A model generated the notes under the pieces. That model did not search any database and was not told where the DNA came from. It saw only the letters and a program-made list of their open reading frames with translations. A stretch of DNA of 45,050 bases from contig JANXZJ010000040.1 in NCBI GenBank assembly GCA_025355585.1, positions 1 to 45,050 on the forward strand, given 5' to 3'. Below, piece by piece: positions 1-7,472 of the stretch (positions are counted from its first letter, which is position 1; the number at the start of each line of letters is the position of its first letter). The position numbers were made by a program, and so were the translations under genes. This stretch comes from Mariniphaga sp. Lineage in GTDB: Bacteria > Bacteroidota > Bacteroidia > Bacteroidales > Prolixibacteraceae.

Positions 1-2
1 AT

Positions 3-347
3 TCAGGATTGTCGATGGGTGGTCTGCAGGCGCTGAATATGGCCTTATTTTATCCGCAGAAATTCGGTTATGTTTTGCCGCTAAGTACAGGTTATTTTCC
101 GGATCAGTTGAAAGAGCTGGAAGAAAAACATCCGGATGTCCTTAAAAATCCAGAGATTAACAAACTGACCTTGTTTTGGATAGCCATGGGAGGCGAAAAG
201 GATATAGCCTATACGAATGGAAAAAACGTATTGGCGCTGTTCGACAAATTTGGTATAAAATACACGACCAACACTTTCCCTGCAGGCCACACATTCATTA
301 CCTGGCGGCATAATTTGCTTGAATTTGCTCCCCTGCTTTTTAAATAG
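3..347 (+). CDS. Esterase-D-like hydrolase, C-terminal part (5' truncated by window edge)
   Basis: The reading frame is open from the first base of the window, so the start lies upstream. The visible 114 residues begin with the nucleophile elbow GLSMGG, whose Ser is the catalytic nucleophile of the esterase D/feruloyl-esterase-like alpha/beta hydrolases. They end with GHTFITWRHNLLEFAPLLF, carrying the probable catalytic His. The same two blocks, GLSMGGF and GHTWTNWR, occur in the next gene, so the two are tandem paralogues. The gene ends 27 bp before the next ATG and is probably cotranscribed with it. Such enzymes remove acyl groups (feruloyl, acetyl) from plant or algal polysaccharides. The true substrate cannot be read here, nor whether an N-terminal Ig-like domain exists. 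Confidence 0.85.
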   Translation, partial: SGLSMGGLQALNMALFYPQKFGYVLPLSTGYFPDQLKELEEKHPDVLKNPEINKLTLFWIAMGGEKDIAYTNGKNVLALFDKFGIKYTTNTFPAGHTFITWRHNLLEFAPLLFK

Positions 348-374
348 AAAATCAACTAGTTTAAATCCAAGAAT

Positions 375-1553
375 ATGAGAACAATTAAACGAACTCTTTT
401 ACTGCTGATCCTTTTTGCACTGACAATGTCAGGACAGCTCTTTTCCCAGATGATGGGGCCAAAACAAGTCATTTCGCCTGAGATTAAAACAGATAATAAG
501 GTCACCTTCAGACTTTATGCGCCTGAAACCAAATCAGTAAAGGTGAGCGGAAACTGGATGCCCGGTTGGGGAACCAGTGTGCAGCTGATGCGCAATGACA
601 CTGGTTTATATGAACTTACGATCGATCAGCTCCCATCCGAGATGTATACCTATACTTTTATTGTTGATGGTGTCAAAACCATCGACCCGGGCAATGCCCT
701 TGTTGTCAGGGACGGAACCCGCATCGAAAGCATGTTTATGATCCCCGGTGAAAAAACAGATCTTTACGCAGTTCAGAATGTCCCCCACGGAAAGCTCGAA
801 AAAGTGTGGTACCCCTCGCCTACTATCGGGAATGACCGCCGGATGTACATATACACCCCTGCCGGATATGCCGAAAGCAAAAAATCTTACCCTGTACTTT
901 ACCTGTTGCATGGTGCAGGCGGCGACGAAGATGCCTGGACGACACTGGGTCGCACGCCGTATATTCTGGACAACCTGATTGCCAATGGTAAAGCAGAACC
1001 CATGATTGTGGTGATGACTAACGGAGTACCGTCGATGGCTGCTGCTCCCGGCGATCAGCCAGTTGCAAAAAAGGAACAGAAGGTTCAGGCTTCGGGTCCC
1101 GGCGGAATGGCCTCCGGGAAATTCGAAGAGAGTTTGGTCAAGGATATTATCCCTTTTATCGAAAAAAACTACCGTGTTACAAAAGATAAGGATCATCGCG
1201 CTATAGCCGGACTCTCGATGGGCGGATTCCATACACAGAACATCAGCAATGCCAATCCCGGTAAATTCGCCTATATCGGTGTAATGAGCATGGGCCTGAT
1301 GAACGACCCGCGATTTGGCAGTTACGATAAAGACAACCATGTCAAACAGATAAAAGCACTGAAAGGTAGTGGCATCAAGCTCTACTGGATTGGTTGCGGG
1401 AAAGACGATTTTCTTTATGAATCTGTCACCAACCTGCGTAAGTTTTACGATGAGCAAGGTCTTAAATACACTTACCGCGAAAGTACAGGCGGACATACCT
1501 GGACCAACTGGAGGATTTATCTTTCGGAACTTGCACCACAGTTGTATAAATAA
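375..1553 (+). CDS. Exported esterase with N-terminal E-set/CBM48-like domain and esterase-D catalytic domain
   Basis: 392 residues. Residues 1-25 are a Sec signal peptide ending LFSQ. Residues about 35-125 form a beta-rich E-set/CBM48-like domain (VTFRLYAPETKSVKVSGNW, then YTYTFIVDG), as in many Bacteroidota enzymes annotated as feruloyl or acetyl-xylan esterases. The catalytic domain follows: LLHGAGG at 177-183 for the oxyanion hole, GLSMGGF with nucleophile Ser281, CGKDD around 341-345 supplying the acid, and GGHTW with His374. A low-complexity stretch at about 225-248, rich in Ala, Gly, Lys and Gln, is an odd insertion in the lid region. It sits 27 bp after the preceding esterase and 25 bp before a carboxylesterase, so it is in an operon. 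The hydrolase fold is certain; substrate specificity is not. Confidence 0.88.
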   Translation: MRTIKRTLLLLILFALTMSGQLFSQMMGPKQVISPEIKTDNKVTFRLYAPETKSVKVSGNWMPGWGTSVQLMRNDTGLYELTIDQLPSEMYTYTFIVDGVKTIDPGNALVVRDGTRIESMFMIPGEKTDLYAVQNVPHGKLEKVWYPSPTIGNDRRMYIYTPAGYAESKKSYPVLYLLHGAGGDEDAWTTLGRTPYILDNLIANGKAEPMIVVMTNGVPSMAAAPGDQPVAKKEQKVQASGPGGMASGKFEESLVKDIIPFIEKNYRVTKDKDHRAIAGLSMGGFHTQNISNANPGKFAYIGVMSMGLMNDPRFGSYDKDNHVKQIKALKGSGIKLYWIGCGKDDFLYESVTNLRKFYDEQGLKYTYRESTGGHTWTNWRIYLSELAPQLYK

Positions 1554-1578
1554 CGTTGCTGACAAACACCACAAGAAG

Positions 1579-3246
1579 ATGAAAACCAACAGACGTAACT
1601 TTTTCCAGACACTTGGAGCCGGAGCAGCCGGATTGGGATTAACATCGCTACCGTTTATTTCCAGGGCCTCCAATGCTCCAAAGCAAGACAATGACGATCA
1701 GTTATTACAGATTGGCGATTCAATTGCCATTGCCGAAACCAAATACGGGAAGGTGAAAGGTTTTATACTGAGAGGTATTACCTGCTATCGGGGAATTCCC
1801 TATGGTGCAGACACTTCTGGTAAAAACCGGTTTATGCCACCTGTGCCACCCAAACCCTGGACCGAAACACTGCCCGCTGTTTGGTGGGGAAATACCGCTC
1901 CTCAAATCATGGACAACCGTTATGCCAACGCTTATTCCTCGTTTGCCGATCACTGGAACTACGACGATGTAAGCGAGGATTGCCTGAAACTAAACGTCTG
2001 GACACCTTTAATCGACACGAAAAAACGTCCGGTATTGGTTTGGCTGCATGGCGGTGGTTATACAAACGGAAACGGAATTGAACAGGATGGTTACGACGGT
2101 GAAAACCTTAGCCGTAAAGGCAATATCGTATTCGTTTCAATCAATCATCGCCTGGGACCGATCGGTTTCAGCGATTTGTCAATTGCAGGCGGTTCTAAAT
2201 ATGCCGATTCCGGCAACGTGGGCGCCTTGGATATGGTTGCTTCACTCGAATGGGTGCGTGACAATATTGCCAATTTTGGTGGCGATCCCGGCAATGTAAC
2301 CATCATAGGGCAATCGGGCGGCGGCGCTAAAGTTTGTGTTCTGGCTGCTATGCCAAAGGCGAAAGGATTAATTCACAAGGCCGTTCCGTTGAGTGGAAAT
2401 ACTACAGAAGCAATGAGCCAGGAATATTCACGAAAAGTGGGTGAATATATTTTGAAAGAAGCGGGATTATCCGTGGCAGAAGTTGACAAGTTGCAGGAAA
2501 TGCCATGGAAGGATTACATCCTGCTGGCTAATAAAGCAGCTCAGAAAGCAACTGCAGAGATTGGTGCCCCCGGAATGCGTGGTGGTTTTGCCCCAGTTGC
2601 CAACGGGATTTCAATACCGAAAGGAAAATTCTACACTGACCCGAACGGTCTTTCCTCGGATGTGCCTATGCTGCTGTGTTCAACCTTCCACGAATGGAAT
2701 ACAACCCGGCTTAGCCAGGAACTCGAAAATATTACGTTGGATAAGGTTAAAGATGCCTTAAAAACAAGTGCAAGATTAGGTACCGGCATCGGAGACAAGA
2801 TTGGTGAAGTGGTTGATGCATATGTAAAAGCTTTCCCAACTGCCAAACCTGCAGAAATTATGGCTTTGGTGAACAGTAACCGCAAAAATGTAATAGCAAC
2901 CGCCGATGCCAAAGCAAATCAGAAAGCGCCGGTTTACCTGGCCTGGTTTGGCTGGCAACCGCCTTTGTTCGATAACCGCATGCGCGCCTTCCATTGTCTC
3001 GACATCTGTTTCTGGTTTGCAAATACCGATCTGATGCTCACCCATACCGGTGGAGGCAAACGTCCGCGTACTTTGTCCGATAAAATGTCGGGGACATTGC
3101 TTCAATTTATGAAAACCGGAAGCCCAAACAAAGGCGGACTTCCTGAATGGAAAGCATATACCCCGGCAAAAGGTGAAACGATGGTTCTGAACGACCAATC
3201 AATGTTGAAAGACGATCCGGACCGGGAAGCCAGGAAGTTGATCTAA
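1579..3246 (+). CDS. Type-B carboxylesterase, Tat-exported
   Basis: The start at 1579 gives 555 residues with a Tat-like signal (MKTNRRNFF, then a Gly/Ala/Leu core and FISRASNA). An in-frame ATG 70 codons earlier would lie inside the previous gene and bury this signal, so it is rejected. Family marks are the EDCLKLNVW signature at about 133-141, the oxyanion loop HGGG at 157-160, and the nucleophile elbow GQSGGG with Ser246. The family consensus is GESAG, so this is a variant elbow. A Glu in STFHEW near 372 and a His in RAFHCLD near 472 can complete the triad. Carboxylesterases of this family hydrolyse carboxylic esters; the GH neighbours suggest deacylation of a polysaccharide or its oligomers. 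Use of the Tat path implies folding, perhaps with a cofactor, before export. Confidence 0.88.
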   Translation: MKTNRRNFFQTLGAGAAGLGLTSLPFISRASNAPKQDNDDQLLQIGDSIAIAETKYGKVKGFILRGITCYRGIPYGADTSGKNRFMPPVPPKPWTETLPAVWWGNTAPQIMDNRYANAYSSFADHWNYDDVSEDCLKLNVWTPLIDTKKRPVLVWLHGGGYTNGNGIEQDGYDGENLSRKGNIVFVSINHRLGPIGFSDLSIAGGSKYADSGNVGALDMVASLEWVRDNIANFGGDPGNVTIIGQSGGGAKVCVLAAMPKAKGLIHKAVPLSGNTTEAMSQEYSRKVGEYILKEAGLSVAEVDKLQEMPWKDYILLANKAAQKATAEIGAPGMRGGFAPVANGISIPKGKFYTDPNGLSSDVPMLLCSTFHEWNTTRLSQELENITLDKVKDALKTSARLGTGIGDKIGEVVDAYVKAFPTAKPAEIMALVNSNRKNVIATADAKANQKAPVYLAWFGWQPPLFDNRMRAFHCLDICFWFANTDLMLTHTGGGKRPRTLSDKMSGTLLQFMKTGSPNKGGLPEWKAYTPAKGETMVLNDQSMLKDDPDREARKLI

Positions 3247-3306
3247 GTGGCATGTTTCAACTCAATTGAATCAAAATGAATAGTCAAAATAAATCAATTA
3301 TTGAAA

Positions 3307-5757
3307 ATGAGAATTAATAACAAATTGGGAAGTGTACTTATCATCCTACTGATGATAGTCGTTGGAGCGAAAGCTCAAAGTGCAGCAGGAAAAGACCTCA
3401 CTGCTGACAATTCAAAGATTGCAGGCATCATTTCAAAGATGACGCTTGAACAGAAAGCTCAGCTTGTGATTGGTACGGGCATGTTTTTTGAAATGCCCGA
3501 TTCGATACGGGCAAAAATGCCTCCGGGTTTTGGCGGTGATGTCAATACTAAAGATCCTGTATATAATGAGATGGTTAAACGGATCCGGAAGTATTTGCCC
3601 GGAGCTGCCGGTGTTTCTTCTGAATTTCCCAAACTTGGGATTGCATCGCAGGTATTAACCGATGGTCCTGCCGGATTGCGCATTCAACCAATGCACAAAG
3701 GTGAAACGAAAACCTATTATTGCACCGCTTTCCCGATTGCAACCGTATTGGCTTCAACCTGGGATACCGAACTGGTTTACAATGTGGGGAAGGCCATGGG
3801 AAATGAAGTGAAAGAATACGGTTCGGACATTATACTTGGGCCGGCACTTAATATTCAGCGCGATCCGCTTTGCGGCCGTAACTTCGAGTATTATTCTGAA
3901 GATCCGTTGGTTGCAGGCAAGACTGCTGCTTCAATGGTAAAAGGAATCCAGTCAAACGGCGTTGGAACTTCCATCAAACACTTTGCTGCGAACAATTCGG
4001 AAACCAACCGGATGACTGTAAATACAATTGTGAGCGAACGTGCGCTGCGTGAAATATACCTGAAAGGTTTCGAAATTGCAGTTAAAGAGGCACAACCCTG
4101 GACCGTAATGTCCTCCTACAATAAGATCAATGGCACATACACATCCGAAAGCAATGATTTGCTGACGAAAATCCTGCGCAACGACTGGGGTTTCGAAGGT
4201 TATGTGATGACCGACTGGGGCGGTGGCAGCGATGTAGTTGCCCAAATGAATGCCGGAAACGATATGATTCAGCCAGGTCAGCCAAAACAGATTGAAGAAA
4301 TAATTTCAGCAGTAAAAGGCGGCAAACTCGACGAAAAAATACTGGACCGTAACGTCAGCAGGATACTGAAAATCATGTTGAAAGCACCACGCTACAACAA
4401 TTACAAATATTCAAGTACTCCTGATTTAACCGCTCATGCAGCGGTTACCCGTCAGGCAGCGACAGATGGAATGGTTTTGCTTGAGAATAAAGGGAATACA
4501 TTGCCAATTAAGGCTGGAGTAAAAAATATTGCAGCTTTTGGGAATACTTCCTACGACTTTATTGCAGGTGGAACCGGTAGTGGCGACGTGAATGAAGCTT
4601 ATACTATTTCATTGTTCGAAGGCTTGACCAACGGTGGATACACTCCGGATGCAGAACTGACTAATACCTATAATTCCTACGTAAAAAATGCGAAAGCAAA
4701 GCAAGGTAAACCAAAGAACCCTATCGCTGCAATGATGGGAGCAAAGGAACCTGTTTCTGAAATGACTGTTACACCTGAACTGGCCAAAGCAATGGCTGAA
4801 AAATCGGATATGGCATTAATTACAATTGGTCGCAATGCCGGAGAGGGTCAGGACCGGACAGATACCGAAGGTGATTTCAGGCTGACAACAACCGAAAAGG
4901 AAATGATGAAGAATGTGACAGAAGCTTTCCACGCAAAAGGTAAAAAAGCCATTGTGGTAATGAATGTGGCTGGTGTTGTTGAAGTTGCCAGCTGGCGCAA
5001 TATGCCGGATGCGATCCTCGTTGCATGGCAGCCCGGACAGGAAGGCGGAAACTCTGTTGTAGATGTACTGAGTGGAAAAGTAAATCCTTCAGGAAAGCTG
5101 GCTGTAACTTTCCCAATGTCTTATTCCGATGCTCCAAGTGCAAAGAATTTCCCGGGTGTTGCCGAAAAATCAGATAAAGTTGACAAGGCGGCTGATCTTT
5201 CAGGCTTCTCTTTTATGCGCCGTACACCATGGGAAGTGATTTACGAAGATGATATCTACGTTGGATATCGCTATTACAACACCTTCAAAATTGCTGTTGC
5301 TTACGAATTTGGTTATGGATTATCCTACACCGGTTTCACCTATTCCAATCTTAAATTAAGCACGCCGGATTTCAAGGGCCAGCTTACCGCTTCTGTTGAC
5401 GTGAAGAATTCGGGTAAAGTTGCAGGTCGCGAAGTCGTTCAGCTTTATATCAGTTCTCCTTCAGGAAAACTGAATAAACCAGCGGAAACTTTGGCTGCTT
5501 TCGGTAAAACCAAACTGCTGAAACCGGGTGAATCACAAACTGTAAGTTTCAAAATCGAAACCAGGGATTTCGCTTCATTCAACGAGGCTACATCCACCTG
5601 GATTGCCGAAGCCGGAACTTATAATTTGAAAATCGGAGCCTCTTCACTGGCCATCAAACAAACTGCAACCTTCAAAATTGCCAAAGAACTCGAAGCGGGC
5701 AAGGTAACCAAGGCATTGTCCCCAACACGCGAAATCAATAAGCTGGTTTCGAAATAA
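3307..5757 (+). CDS. Exported GH3 beta-glucosidase (thermostable beta-glucosidase B type)
   Basis: 816 residues from the ATG at 3307; a TTG two codons earlier is the only alternative. A Sec signal ends at GAKAQS. The (alpha/beta)8 domain holds DGPAGLR, KHFAANNSETNR, and the nucleophile in GYVMTDWGG (Asp303). The C-terminal alpha/beta sandwich carries IGRNAGEGQDRTD, which matches the acid/base loop of Thermotoga neapolitana Bgl3B (Glu513 here). A PA14 domain is not evident. A fibronectin-III-like domain closes the protein (VDVKNSGKVAGREVVQLYIS). It should release terminal beta-linked sugars, most likely glucose, from oligosaccharides in the periplasm or outside. It lies 60 bp after the carboxylesterase and is followed by a terminator-like hairpin, so it probably ends a first transcription unit. 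Confidence 0.93.
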   Translation: MRINNKLGSVLIILLMIVVGAKAQSAAGKDLTADNSKIAGIISKMTLEQKAQLVIGTGMFFEMPDSIRAKMPPGFGGDVNTKDPVYNEMVKRIRKYLPGAAGVSSEFPKLGIASQVLTDGPAGLRIQPMHKGETKTYYCTAFPIATVLASTWDTELVYNVGKAMGNEVKEYGSDIILGPALNIQRDPLCGRNFEYYSEDPLVAGKTAASMVKGIQSNGVGTSIKHFAANNSETNRMTVNTIVSERALREIYLKGFEIAVKEAQPWTVMSSYNKINGTYTSESNDLLTKILRNDWGFEGYVMTDWGGGSDVVAQMNAGNDMIQPGQPKQIEEIISAVKGGKLDEKILDRNVSRILKIMLKAPRYNNYKYSSTPDLTAHAAVTRQAATDGMVLLENKGNTLPIKAGVKNIAAFGNTSYDFIAGGTGSGDVNEAYTISLFEGLTNGGYTPDAELTNTYNSYVKNAKAKQGKPKNPIAAMMGAKEPVSEMTVTPELAKAMAEKSDMALITIGRNAGEGQDRTDTEGDFRLTTTEKEMMKNVTEAFHAKGKKAIVVMNVAGVVEVASWRNMPDAILVAWQPGQEGGNSVVDVLSGKVNPSGKLAVTFPMSYSDAPSAKNFPGVAEKSDKVDKAADLSGFSFMRRTPWEVIYEDDIYVGYRYYNTFKIAVAYEFGYGLSYTGFTYSNLKLSTPDFKGQLTASVDVKNSGKVAGREVVQLYISSPSGKLNKPAETLAAFGKTKLLKPGESQTVSFKIETRDFASFNEATSTWIAEAGTYNLKIGASSLAIKQTATFKIAKELEAGKVTKALSPTREINKLVSK

Positions 5758-5796
5758 GATTACAGATTGCTTTCTATATTTGATTGACAAAATACG

Positions 5797-5840
5797 AATC
5801 CCCGCTTTTAACTTTCACGATTTAATTGCGGGGATTTTTT
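5797..5840 (+). terminator. Rho-independent terminator-like hairpin after the first GH3 gene
   Basis: A perfect 9-bp inverted repeat (AATCCCCGC at 5797-5805, GCGGGGATT at 5828-5836) is followed by a run of T to 5840. The loop of 22 nt is long, which weakens the call. It lies 40 bp after the GH3 stop codon and 25 bp before the next ATG, and may attenuate rather than fully end transcription. Confidence 0.6.
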
Positions 5841-5864
5841 CAGAAATTTAAATCACAGTATATC

Positions 5865-7454
5865 ATGAAGAACAGAAACATTTACATCCCGGTTTTTACT
5901 TTGTTGAGCTGTTTTTTAAGCCTTGGCATTAATACCCGGATAAGTGCAAAAAATTTGGCCGACACATGCCGCATTGAAAGCGGATTAATTTCCGGCACAA
6001 AGGACTCAAAGTCGGATGTAGTTTCATTTAAAGGAATTCCCTTTGCTGCCTCCCCTGTTGGTGACTTACGCTGGAAAGCACCGCAATCTGCGAAAAGCTG
6101 GAACGGAGTAAAGGAATGCAAAACATTTTCAGCCAGTGCCATGCAGTCCACCCCAACACCTTTTTCGATGTGGACCGCTGAATTTATTGCACCCGTCGAA
6201 CCTTTGAGCGAAGATTGCCTGTATTTGAATGTTTGGACGGCGGCTAAATCTTCATCCGAAAAACGTCCGGTAATTGTTTTTATTCATGGCGGCGCATTTA
6301 CAAGCGGCTCTGGTTCGGTTCCGGTTTACGACGGAACTGCGATGGCGCAGAAAGGGGTTGTTTTTGTCACAATCAACTACCGTGTAGGCATCTTCGGATT
6401 CTTTTCGCATCCGGAATTATCGAAAGAATCGGTCAGTAAAACCTCCGGAAACTACGGGTTACTTGACCAGATTGAAGCACTAAAGTGGGTGCAAAAAAAT
6501 ATTGCTGCTTTTGGCGGTGATCCCAATCGGGTCGCCATTGCCGGACAATCAGCCGGCGCTTTTAGCGTAAACTATTTAGTGGCTTCACCATTGGCAAAAG
6601 GTTTGTTTCAAAGGGCAATTGCCGAAAGCGGTGGAGCGGTATTGCCAACAAATCCCTTTGCAGGAATGCAAGATCTTAAAGACGCAGAGCAGAGGGGTTT
6701 AGAATTTGTTCGCTCCATGAAAGTCAATTCCTTAGCTGAACTACGGGCAAAACCAGCTCAGGAATTGATGGCAGTCAGAACAATGACTTCACCTATTGTT
6801 GATGGATATGTGATTCCGAAACCTTTGTACCAGATTTTCTCAGAAGGAAAACAGAACGATGTTCCGGCTTTGATGGGATGGAATGCGAACGAAGAAAATT
6901 TTGGCGGTCAACCGCAGAATGCTGAAAAATTCAGACAGCAAGCCAAAGAAAAATATGGCGAAAAAGCCGATGAGTTTCTGAAACTGTTTCCTTCAGGAAC
7001 TGACGCAGAAGCCGAACAATCACAACTTGCGCTTAGCGGACTTCAAACATTTGGCGTTCAGGCCTACGCATGGATGAACCTTCAAACCAAAACTGGAAAA
7101 TCTTCCGTATTCATATATCATTTCGAACGCGCTGTTCCGTATCGCGAAGATCAAAAACCCTTTGGAGCATTTCACACAGGCGAGGTTCCATATGCCTACA
7201 ATAACCTGCATATGAGCAATCGTCCCTGGGAGAAAACCGATATTCAGCTGGCTGAAACCATGTCGTCCTACTGGGCAAATTTCGCGGCTAATGGTAATCC
7301 AAACGGATCCAATCTGCCCCAATGGACTCCCTGCTCTCCTAAAAATCCGAAAGCAATGATTTTAGCTGAAAAAATTGAAATAAAGGATCTTCCGCAACGA
7401 GAAGGACTCAGTTTTTTAGAGCAGTTTTATATTTCAAAATTGAAAAAAGATTAA
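5865..7454 (+). CDS. Type-B carboxylesterase, exported (second copy)
   Basis: 529 residues from the ATG at 5865. A TTG start 13 codons upstream would lie inside the terminator-like hairpin and is less likely. The N-terminus is a signal peptide; a Cys at residue 16 (TLLSC) could be a lipobox, but Sec cleavage near RISA is also possible. Family marks: SEDCLYLNVW, HGGAF for the oxyanion hole, GQSAGAF with the nucleophile Ser, an acidic block GWNANEENFGG, and GAFHTGEVPYAY with the catalytic His. The canonical GxSAG elbow distinguishes it from the upstream paralogue, so the two probably differ in substrate. It is 18 bp before the next GH3 gene and cotranscribed with it. Likely role: removing acyl groups before glycosidase attack. 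Confidence 0.9.
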   Translation: MKNRNIYIPVFTLLSCFLSLGINTRISAKNLADTCRIESGLISGTKDSKSDVVSFKGIPFAASPVGDLRWKAPQSAKSWNGVKECKTFSASAMQSTPTPFSMWTAEFIAPVEPLSEDCLYLNVWTAAKSSSEKRPVIVFIHGGAFTSGSGSVPVYDGTAMAQKGVVFVTINYRVGIFGFFSHPELSKESVSKTSGNYGLLDQIEALKWVQKNIAAFGGDPNRVAIAGQSAGAFSVNYLVASPLAKGLFQRAIAESGGAVLPTNPFAGMQDLKDAEQRGLEFVRSMKVNSLAELRAKPAQELMAVRTMTSPIVDGYVIPKPLYQIFSEGKQNDVPALMGWNANEENFGGQPQNAEKFRQQAKEKYGEKADEFLKLFPSGTDAEAEQSQLALSGLQTFGVQAYAWMNLQTKTGKSSVFIYHFERAVPYREDQKPFGAFHTGEVPYAYNNLHMSNRPWEKTDIQLAETMSSYWANFAANGNPNGSNLPQWTPCSPKNPKAMILAEKIEIKDLPQREGLSFLEQFYISKLKKD

Positions 7455-7472
7455 TCAACAACTAACAAAACA

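Noticed and set aside
1369-1578. Longer start for the Tat carboxylesterase
   Set aside because: It lies inside the previous gene and places the twin-arginine signal 70 residues from the N-terminus.
606-1691. 361-codon minus-strand ORF opposite the second esterase
   Set aside because: It overlaps a clear enzyme gene on the other strand and has no domain or export signal; it is an antisense shadow.
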